In this document: positions 55,480 to 64,000 of the stretch, piece by piece
Layout: every line of letters begins with the position of its first letter
Numbering within the stretch: the first letter of the stretch is position 1
DNA from: Lactarius indigo
Taxonomy: Eukaryota > Basidiomycota > Agaricomycetes > Russulales > Russulaceae
NCBI GenBank assembly: GCA_025766275.1
Contig: JAFKAC010000029.1
Coordinates: 434,001-498,000 of the forward strand
Reading direction: 5' to 3'
Length of the DNA: 64,000 nucleotides
Translations under genes and position numbers: made by a program
The notes under the pieces: generated by a model
What the model was told of the DNA's origin: nothing
What the model saw: the letters and a program-made list of their open reading frames with translations, nothing else
Database searches by the model: none

Positions 55480-56219
55480 AGTGGCATGGTGGGGTACTAG
55501 TTGGAGGTGGCCAGGTAACTGTGGGCTTACACATGGCGAGCTGTTTGAAACCTAGAAAGGAAAAAAGTAGTTAGTTAGTTAGTTACATGTCAGTTAAAAG
55601 GAGGAAACTACACTTAGCTTGAGAGTTCAGTGGATGAGTGCTGAGCGCTGAGTGTTGGATGTGATCGTGTTGATGCTATGGTGGTTAGTATTGACATGCT
55701 GACATGTTGCAAGCAACGTCTGGTCCAGCAATCTGTGTGTCCACAAAAACCTGGGCCCATGAAAAATTGTATATACTTACAAGTTGGCCATGAGACTTTC
55801 ATGGGAATTACAAGCACTTACAGCTGGGCTGCATGTGACCATGAGAAACATAAGCACTTATATGCCACATATAATAGTCCATTTGGAATCATGGCCCAAT
55901 ACGAGCAATTGTAATTTTAAGATAAGTCCAAATCCAATTATAATCTCCATAAGCTCTTTCAATTTTGGTAAGCACATGAAAATTTAATTTTTATTTGCTG
56001 ATGATGGCACATGGAGTCTATTGTGCCCAATCATAAATTCCACTCTTCTCTATGACACAACACTTCGCTGATTCAAGTCTTGGCTGTCACAGTCTCTATC
56101 TGTGCCTCAGCTCCAATTTTCTCCTTTCCTATTACTGTAAGTCTACAACCAATGTATTCCTCATAATTGGACTAACATGATCAGATCACAAGTCATCTGC
56201 ATCCACCTGTCCAAAGTTG
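55480..56219. other. Unassigned sequence before the transposase gene
   Basis: No gene recognised. Contains a (TTAG)n-type run at about 55570-55587 and TTTTTATTTGCTGATGATGG (55988-56007), the inverted copy of 52454-52473. This could be the 5' region of the transposase unit that follows. Confidence 0.4.
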
Positions 56220-59070
56220 ATGCCTAGTACATTGCAACCAATCTGTACATGTATTAGCTATGGCTGTGCTCTGCATGAAACAAGGGACAAATGGGGCATT
56301 TATCGCAGAGGAAAACAATTGGCAGTGCAAGATTACTGGGAGCATTGCAGGCACAACAAGCGTCTCAAGTACATGGAGCATCAGCCAGAGTGTGAGCCAT
56401 CTCCTGACGTAGCACCCTCACTCCCAATGCCACAATTACCCAGGGACTATGGCTCAGGGATGCCATCATCCAATGGCCATGGTCATATCAGTGTCAACAC
56501 CCCTGAAAACCCAATTACCACAAGCATATCTTGTGATGACAAGCTCACCCACTCCTTACAGAACTGTCTATCCATCTTTCAATTGGGATTGGTCAAGGGT
56601 ATCATCACTGAAGACCTTGCATTTTGTGATCCCTCTGAAAATGATGACCTGAATACCCCTCCATTGTTACAAAGCCACACAATCACAAACACCAGTTTCC
56701 TTGAATACCAAGACTGGATTGTCACTTTGCTCTTAGAAGCTGATAAAATGGATTGTGGAATGTTCGAGCACTGTGAAACAATAAAGAGTCAGTTACTTGA
56801 CGGCCTCCAAAACAAGTGGACTAAGCTAGAAGATATCAAGTTATGTGCATGGCGGAAATATAACACTGCCTGAAAGGCCCACATTGTCCCCCCCACCCCT
56901 CCCCCTGGCATGGCACAGATAGTAGACACATGTTCATCTTTCCTTTGGATCATTATTAATATCTCTACCCTACAGTCATGCACATTTGAAAATATAGCCC
57001 CCAATTTTTGGGCATCACAGTCACTTTTCTCCTCCAATACTCAACCCATAATAGTAGTGACACATCTTCTTGTCACTGTAATGCACATTGTGTCTGGGCT
57101 GCCATTGAAGGATTGCACGCAGCTTCTCTGCTCATTGTGCTTCCTCATTAACCTTATGGTAGAGGACTTCAATGGTGCCAAAAGTCAGGGAAAGTACCTT
57201 GAAAAATCTATTCCCTTGGATGCTTGCACAGTCATTAATAGGCTTGCACTGAAGCCCTCTTACACCACCTTTGTCTCTTGTCCCAAATGCTCATCTTGCT
57301 ATCTCAATAATGGACCAGGATCCTATCCCTCACACTGCTCATCAAAACATCTGCTGAGCCAAAAAATCTGTGGTTGGCGCCTCCAGAAAGCTCGCGTTAT
57401 TTGAAGCTGCAAATATCTTCGCCCAGTCCGTCATTTCCTATATCATAACTTCAAGGAATGGCTGGGGGAAGTGTTGTGCCATCCTGGTATGGAGGATCTT
57501 ATGGATTGTGATTTCTCTCCATTGAGTAATGGTGTCATGGAAGATATCTGGGATGCTCCAGGATTGTACAAAATTCTTGGTGTTGATGGCCACCCTTTCG
57601 TCCACAAGCATGCTGAGAATAAAGGGCGGTACCTGTTTAGTTTTAACATGGACAGTTTCAACCCCTTCCAGTTGAAACAGGAAGGCCAGTCAGCCACCGT
57701 AATGGGGCTATACATGGTGTGCTTGAACCTTCCACTGGAGGAGTGCTTCAAACCTGAGAACATGTTTCTGGCAGGTATTATCCCTGGCCCTAAAGAACCT
57801 TCAATGGATGAAATCAATCACTTCCTTATCCCCCTTGTTAACGATCTTCTGGACTCTTACACAAATGGTGTGCATTACACTCGCACATGGAACTACCTGA
57901 ACAGGTGAAACACAAGGAGTGCACTTGTGCTAATCATTTGTGACTTCCCAGCAGCTTGTCAAGTGATGGGTTTCACCAGTCATCAATCAGCTAACTTCTG
58001 CTCTTACTGCAAGTTGCAGGCCAGAGATATCAACAACCTCGACCTTGTGATGTGGGAGCCACACTTGTGCAATGAGCACAGAAGGCTCACTTTTGAATGG
58101 CGCAATGCCCCATCAGAGAAACAGCAAGCCAACATCACTAAACAGCATGGCATATGCTATTCTGATTTCCTCAGGCTCCCTTACTTCAATCCTATTCAAA
58201 GTGTATGTGTTGACCCCATGCACACCTTCTTCCTGAGAATACTTTTGCATCAATGCTGAGACATCTGGGGGATGGATGTCAGTATTGAGGATGGTGATGG
58301 AAACATGTCTGATCCATTGTCTGTAGAAGTGTGATCATCACCAGAGTTTCAGAGAGCATACCTGACTTTCTGCACGGGTACATTGGAGAAATTATGAACT
58401 GAAAAGACTAAAACGCTTTCCAATGTGGCTCTTCATCACAGCATCCAAGCAAAGGGGGAGAAATGCGATCGCTTGATAGACCTGTTGGCCAGATATGTAA
58501 GCATTACATTTCCATCCGGCTTTGGTTGTCTCAGCATTTTGATTCTACAGTGATGTGACAATGGGTGGTTCAACAACAATGAGAAATTGATCAGCCCCTT
58601 AACCACCCAGGAGAAAGAGAACATCAAGAATGTTCACGCTGACAGAAGCTCGGACAAATACCCAATCTCTGTTTTGGATGCACACACTGCCATGGAATTC
58701 TATCTCTTTGCAGAATCTGTCACTGACTTCTATGAGCTCTCAACATTATCCCTCTCTCACCTCTACTTTGTCAAAGTCCAAGAAAAGCCAGCTAGTTATG
58801 AAAGAATGGAGACAAATGAGCAGAGGACCTGGAATAATGCAAGGATGAAGACAATTGGAAAGTATACAAAGAAAAAATTGATTGGAGTACTAATGAAAAC
58901 AGTATGTGCCACTGAGATAGTGGCTAGCCACCTTACAAACCCTCAGAAAACCTATGTGGGCAGAGACACAAGGAAGGAATCATAGATGGCTCTGACAATG
59001 TTGTAAATCCAGATGCAGGGCACCTTTCTCTCACAAAGAAAGCAAACTCTAGCCATGGAAAAAGCTGCAT
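56220..59070 (+). pseudogene. Tnp2-like (CACTA/Plavaka-related) transposase, decayed
   Basis: ATG 56220 (MPSTLQPICTCISYGCAL). One frame to 58259, interrupted only by TGA codons at 56871, 57402 and 57906; further TGA codons at 58257, about 58332 and near 58396. Features familiar from mushroom Tnp2-like proteins: N-terminal CxC...C motif; CPKCSSCY...CGWRLQKAR cluster (about 57283-57395); HPGMEDLMD and NGVMEDIWDAPGLYK; FNMDSFNPF; NLPLEECFKPENMFLAGIIP and GPKEPSMDEINH; YTRTWNYLN; IICDFPAACQVMGF; FCSYCKLQ; VDPMHTFFLRILLHQC; a helical SAP-like segment (ALHHSIQAKGEKCDRLIDLL, about 58428). A probable 55-bp intron (GTAAGC...CTACAG, 58498-58552) follows, then a last exon to TAG 58983-58985. Cut downstream by GH. 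Presumed cut-and-paste transposase, inactive here. Confidence 0.85.
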
Positions 59071-59659
59071 TGTAATGCCACTACAGGGGTGTTAGGTATG
59101 ATCTGTATCAAGTCAGTTGATATGTGGTAGTACAAGCTCAACAGCTTGACTTCAGTTAAGATGATGCACAAGGGTCACAAGGATGTAAGTCACTTGGGCC
59201 GTAGAGGAAGGCTAAGGCATGAAGGCCTAGCGAGAACGAGGATCTGTGAGACCAGGAAAAGCACAAAGGTGTTTCACATTAGACGAGTGTAGTATTACAC
59301 AAGAAGTCTAGTCTACCGTACAAGCTAGATAGTACTAGGTTTAAATATGAGTAGGGCTGTGTGGTCGCTGCAAACAGATGGCGCCATCGCTGGATTGAAG
59401 GATAAAGGGAGAAACATAAGAGGAACAAAGCATGACTATATGTAGAGTCAAGGTGAATCACGTGGGTTCATGCATGAGTGGGAATGGAATGGAAACTAGC
59501 ACATGTCAAGCTTTATCAGAAGAGATCGTCGATAAGCACAGCACGTGATAGGAACCAGGTAATCGTAAAGTCTGCATAATTGTACAGGGCTCATGGGATG
59601 TCAGGGAAGGAAGAATAAAGTGAGGAAAGAACAAGCCCAGATGACAAGAAATTGTAACA
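59071..59659 (-). repeat. 3' LTR of gypsy GH (589 bp)
   Basis: Plus-strand ends TGTAATGCCAC and AATTGTAACA. The minus strand just inside reads CGGGGGGTAA (polypurine tract). Retains AAGTCTAGTCT at 59304-59314, the complement of the GA self-primer. Confidence 0.92.
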
Positions 59660-59693
59660 TTACCCCCCGTTTTGGTCTGAAGACGCCTTGACT

Positions 59694-61198
59694 TCAGGAC
59701 TCAGGATCTACGAGATTGTAGATGTCCACGTCTAAGTCATTCTCCAGCCAGCCATCATGTCTGTGGGGCAGTAGTGAGTGCGGAGGAAGAGGAAGGGGCC
59801 TCATGCCCCACACTTGCAACACATCTTGTACTGTGGGCATCGGATTTCATTGTGATTGGTGTTAGAACAGAAGTACCACCCACACCACCTTCCCTGAGTG
59901 GCAGCTGCAGTGGTCGGTGGGGAGGGCACAGTGAAGGAGGTGGTTTTGTTGGGGGACATTTCCTGACAGATCTGTTCTTCTGCTTGCTGCATGGTGATCA
60001 CCTTGGCAACCATCTCCGTGTGTCAAAAGATGCACCGATGTGACTGATGCTCCTGGCTTTGACAATGTCAGCAAGCTGGTCTTGGCCTTGTGGTGCAGTT
60101 GTGTACAAGGTGGTGAGGGCTGTTGCAGTGGTAGCATTGTTGTCAGTGAGGTCTATCAGCAAGCTGGGGGAATGCAACTGGCCCACTGCATCTGGGGGAA
60201 AAGGGGATGGCGTAACAAGAATGGTGTAGTGGAGCGGGGAGTGTTGTGAGGCAAGCGTACTTGTCAGCAATGGTGGTGAGGGCTCTCACATACTGTAAGT
60301 GCCTTTTGGTACTGGCTAGCATGAGGTCTACTGTAAGTCATTCTGCTCTAAGTTTTTGGGCATCCTCCTCCAGCCTCTCATGTTTTTCATCCAGCTCTTT
60401 CAGGGCCACAAGTCCTGTGTGTAGCTGAGTTACCTCAGCAGTGAGTCATGGGGAGTTAAGCTTGATCAAGGTTTTGTCAAGGGCACAGGCACAGATGTCG
60501 TTGGGATTGAAGAACTAGAGTTGTTCTGTAGAGAAAGGGGGAGTGGAGACATTAGGGCATAAGGTAGACAGGTAGATTGTTTCACCATAGTGGGGGTGCC
60601 CCTGCCACATTGTCCCCACTACATCGGTGAATCCTTTGTGATAGTAGATATACTTTGCAATGTCAAATCCACCCTCAGGTAGTGGGATCTGTAATGGGTA
60701 GTATTTGGGCATGCCCGGGGTGTTTGGGAAGAAGGGGGCACCTGGGTCATCAGTGTCTTCGTTAGGGGTGTCAGGTCTGTTATAGTTGATGGGGGTGTGG
60801 ACCCAGACAGGGGTAAGTGGTGTAGGAGGGGACTCTAGTGGGGGTGGTGGTGTCAATGGTGCTGAGGATGGGGGTGACAGCGCAGACACCCCAGGTGGTG
60901 GTGTAAGGTTTTGATGAGGAGGGGGAGTCAGCGAATATTGGCCTTCCTCAGGTGTAGATGGTGTGAGTTCCCCTGGCTCTCATTTGGGGGAGCAGGGGAT
61001 GATAGGTATGGGGTCGATGGTCATGGTGGACAAGGGGGAATTTGCAGATGATGGTGGTGGTGACAGTCGAGGGATTCTGGGGATGGTGAACAACAGGTTG
61101 GTAATGGCAATGGTTTCACCATTGAAGAGGGCAGTGAGTCAGGGATCCATGTCGAGGACATTGACAAGGGTTGTGTCAGAGACTGGGGTAGTGGTCAT
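59694..61198 (-). pseudogene. ORF3 of gypsy GH
   Basis: Starts at ATG (complement of 61196-61198; MTTTPVSDTTLVNVLDMDP), close to GA ORF3 MSNTPVSDTTL. Then Pro-rich region; YYPLQIPLPEGG, YIYYHKGFTDVVGTM and HYGETIYLSTL; SP-LTAEVTQLHT and a helical segment; and the last Cys clusters CSNTNHNEIRCPQYKMC and GPFLFLRTHYC, ending DLDVDIYNLVDPES and TGA 59694-59696. Frames shift near 60240, 60000 and 59760, and TGA codons replace Arg or Trp. Second member of the GA-type ORF3 family. Confidence 0.83.
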
Positions 61199-61254
61199 GA
61201 TGTTGTACTGCTGAAGGGTTGGACTGAGGATGTTCTCTTTATATCTTTCATTTA

Positions 61255-63720
61255 GCCCCTGTGGCGGATGGGTGTGACCAGTAGTAATCTTTGATTGTGT
61301 CTTGAGTGTGTGTTAGATTGGTCGCTGGTTCCCATGTGTTGTCACTTGTGGGGAATCCCCTCCACTTTACCAGGAAATGGAGTTTACGCCCTTGGCCCTG
61401 TGCCTGGGCATCTTCAATCCACTCCACTTTGTATTCCTCTTCTCCGTTGATAAGGTCAGGTGGAGGTCAGGTGAAGTTTGTTCCATGCATCTCCATTTCC
61501 TTATATGGTGTGAGAAGATTCGCATGGAATATGGGGTGGATTTTCATGATGTAGGGAGTTTGAGCTTGTAGGAAACATCTGATAGAACCTTCACTATCTT
61601 GAAGGGTCTGTACCTTTTGGGGGCAAGCTTGCTCATGGGATAGAATGTATGGAGATTTGTTCCTTCTAGCCATACATAGTCTCCTTGTTGATAAGGTGTG
61701 AATCCTGCCTTGCCTTGTTGCGCCATGCAGTGTTGTGCATGCCTGATGCTATCCTGGGCATGCTGTCTGAGGATTAGCAGCTCTTCCAATCGTTGATCCA
61801 CCGTGGGGCAACTTGATGGTTTGGGGTTCCATGTCATGCGAGGTTCCCACCCCATAAGGAGTGCGAATGGGGAGTGTTTAGTTGTGGCATTTGTCTATGC
61901 GTTATGTGTGAATTGTGCCATGGGTAGGACTTCAGCCCAGTTGTCTTGTCTTACATTGCACCAGTGTCGTAAATATTGTTCCAACCATTGATTGGTGCGT
62001 TCTGATTGTCCATTGGTTTGAGGGTGGTATGCCAATGATATATTTTGTTGTATTCCCAGGGTATTGCATAACTGTCTCATGAATGTTGATGTGAATCTGG
62101 GGTCTTGATCAGATATGATCTTTCAGGGTAGGTTGTAATGAGGGTATACGTGTTGAAGGTAGAGTTTGGCCACTCCTTCCAATGTTTTAGTTTCGTTGCA
62201 TGGAATGAATCTGGCTGCTTTCAAACAGTTGTGATTGGTGATAGTGAGGATTGAATTGAAGCCATTTGATGTGGGCAGTTTAACTATGAAGTCCATGGCT
62301 ACCACTTCGAAGGGTTCAGCTGAGGGGTCAGTTGTGATAGGGAATAGGTGTGGTTTTTGTTGGTGGGGGTTAATTTTGTTGCTCTGGCATGTGGTGCATC
62401 CTTTGACATAGGCTTCCACGTCTTTTTGCATATTGGGCCACCAGAAATTGTGTCTTACTAGTTCCAGGGTGTTCACAATTCCCAGGTGTCCGGTGCTTGG
62501 AGTGTCATGGAAAAAGGTTATTACCCCCCATTTAAGGTCATTGTTTCCCACAACAACAAGGGCATCACCTTTCCACCATAGTCCGTCATGCTTCTTCAAG
62601 TTATGAGGTTCGACCCAGGGGAGAAGCGTTGCTTCGTCCATGTTTTGCATGATCTGGGTCCATATGTCCATGTCATGCATAGATGTTTGGGTAATTTTAA
62701 GGAAGACATCATTGGGTAATACTGTGATGTGATCATTGTCAGTGGTACCATCGTCATAGTCGGGGCGTCTAGATAATGAGTCTGCTTGTGTATTCCTTGT
62801 GCCAGGGATGTTTTGAGCATGAAGTTGTATTCTGAGAGCTCTTGGAATTCTTGGGCCACTCTTTGGTTTATCTTCCTTGGTTCTTTTTGATAAAGAAGAA
62901 TGGTGATGTATAGGGTGATTTCAACAGTTGGATCTATTTCTTCTCTAGGTGTTCAGTAATGAACTCTGAGAGCTTTTCAGTTTCTGGGATTGTTAATGGA
63001 TACACCTTACAGTCCATGGTTTTGGGGGCATCAGGGATTAAGTCAATAGCATGGTCCCACATTCTCAATGGGGGAAAGCATTGTGATGCTTCCTCACTAA
63101 AGACCTTTCGGTGCCTCCAGTATTCTCTGGGGACCATTTCTTTGAAGGTCCTTTGGGGTTTCTTTGCCACCTCTTGTTGGGCTAGCTCTGAGGCTGTGGT
63201 AGTTTTACACAGCTGGATGTATGGGTCATCTTCTTGTTCCAACTGTTCCCAAGCCAATTCATCGAGTTGGTACATCTCCAATGCCTTAATAGTGGATTCC
63301 ATAGGCATGGCTTTGTTCAACAAATTAAGGCTGGTGATTACAACTGGTTGGAATTCTTCGTCTATAGTGGTGTCCCACTAATGGAATTTTGGTTCAAAAG
63401 TTGTGAACCAGGGATATCCTAGGATAACTTCATTGTTCCCTAGGTCAGTGATAAGGAACCGGAGGTTTTGAGTCCTTTCTCTGGTGCAAACGGTCAGGTC
63501 TGTAAAGGAGGTGATTTCTCCTCCTTGATTGTGGGTTCCATCTATGTTCCATATTTTGATGGACTGTTCCATAGGTAAATAGGCAATCCTGAGTTGTTTT
63601 AGGAGGTTCATGCTTATAAAATTGTCTGTTGCTCCTGAGTCAATCAAAACATTTCGTTTGGCCATTGCGTGTGCAGATTTGAAAAGAACTGGAATTCACA
63701 TGGATTGGAATCTGCTAGTG
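61255..63720 (-). pseudogene. Pol of gypsy GH with reverse transcriptase deleted
   Basis: From right to left: protease DSGATDNFI (about 63640), GYPWFTTFEP, link region (ELAQQEVAKKPQRTF, 63323-62934), FFFIKK at about 62890 and then immediately EPRKINQRVAQEFQELSEYN. In GA about 1 kb separates these, encoding YMDD and RNase H. Then integrase zinc finger (HDTPSTGHLG...CTTCQSNK), core (MDFIVKLP; DGQSERTNQ), GPF motif region and chromodomain EEEYKVEWIEDAQAQG...LVKWRGFPTSDNTWEP. Interrupted by several TGA codons (for example 62123, 63378). Confidence 0.88.
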
Positions 63721-64000
63721 TACACACTAAGTTTAAAAGCTTTAGCCCAGGCTGCTGGGTTCAAGTGTTGAGAAAATCCTTTTTCTGCCCAAATAATTTG
63801 TCCACCATGAGTTCGTGGACTTCAGGGCTTTGGGTGAATAGAGTGGTGACTTGCGCCTCCACTTGTTCTTCATTTGAGAGTGGTCATGAAGCCGTCATAG
63901 AGATGGTGGCTGTGGTTGGAGTGGTGGCCGTGGTATGCGCAACTTTGGCAGTTGTTGCTGGTTTCTGAGGGCAAAAATGTGAGATGTGTCCTTGGCCATG
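63721..64000 (-). pseudogene. Gag C-terminus of gypsy GH, truncated by the window
   Basis: Begins inside the zinc knuckle (GQGHISHFCPQK) and ends ELMVDKLFGQKKDFLNT, identical in plan to GA. CAG AAA AAG GAT marks the -1 overlap with Pol (IIWAEKGFS). Confidence 0.8.

Larger units (their letters stand above)
59071..64000 (-). mobile_element. Ty3/gypsy element GH (minus strand), GA family, runs off the window
   Basis: 3' LTR 59071-59659, ORF3 59694-61198, Pol about 61255-63800 and Gag C-terminus to 64000. The 5' LTR lies beyond the window; a duplication of tgcat (59066-59070) is predicted there. Pol lacks nearly all of the reverse transcriptase and RNase H through an internal deletion near 62881. 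Confidence 0.9.

Overview
This window reads as a transposon graveyard from a basidiomycete fungus, most likely an Agaricomycete. That assignment is inferred from the company of elements: chromodomain-bearing Ty3/gypsy elements of the Tf1/sushi type, Ty1/copia elements primed by a half initiator-tRNA, and a Tnp2-like (CACTA/Plavaka-related) transposase of the kind common in mushrooms. I see no convincing host housekeeping gene, rRNA, CRISPR array or intact tRNA. Almost all coding capacity belongs to LTR retrotransposons nested in one another on both strands.

Layout. 1-2986: unassigned sequence with a promoter-like patch. 2987-5545 and 19845-20878: broken plus-strand copia element C1. 5546-19844: minus-strand copia C2, with an intact 1440-codon Gag-Pol at 6192-10514; its leader is split by plus-strand gypsy GA (10767-18683, TSD GGGAA). 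20879-22183: older LTR debris. 22184-22697: N-terminal piece of a DNA-transposon gene. 22698-23117: truncated copia LTR. 23118-39513: minus-strand gypsy GD, interrupted by a solo copia LTR (TSD TAGTT), itself interrupted by gypsy GF (30793-38601, TSD GCAGG). 39890-52192: minus-strand gypsy GG, a relative of GF, interrupted by copia C3 (43416-48199) and a solo GA-type LTR (50240-50822, TSD CACTG). 52193-56219: SINE-like sequence, minisatellite, and three solo LTRs (one nested in another). 56220-59070: decayed Tnp2-like transposase gene, cut by minus-strand gypsy GH (59071 to the window end).

How the parts work together. Each gypsy element has LTRs, Gag with a zinc knuckle, Pol (protease, reverse transcriptase, RNase H, integrase, chromodomain) and, unusually, a third conserved coding module after the chromodomain (called ORF3 here). 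ORF3 is separate in GA, GD and GH and fused to Pol in GF. In GA, GD and GF the primer-binding site is an exact 11-nt complement of a segment in the same LTR, 33-34 nt downstream of a TATA box. This is the arrangement expected for Tf1-type self-priming, in which the 5' end of the RNA primes its own reverse transcription. In the same three families the Gag frame has no upstream ATG but a GTG in good context at the matching place.

Decay. LTR-LTR differences in GA and GF are all C/T or G/A changes at CpG positions. The interrupting stops in the gypsy and C3 frames that I could place are TGA, as expected from CGA or TGG after deamination. This points to cytosine methylation of transposons. C2 is the exception, with an intact frame and all catalytic motifs, but its two LTRs belong to different subfamilies, so it looks chimeric.
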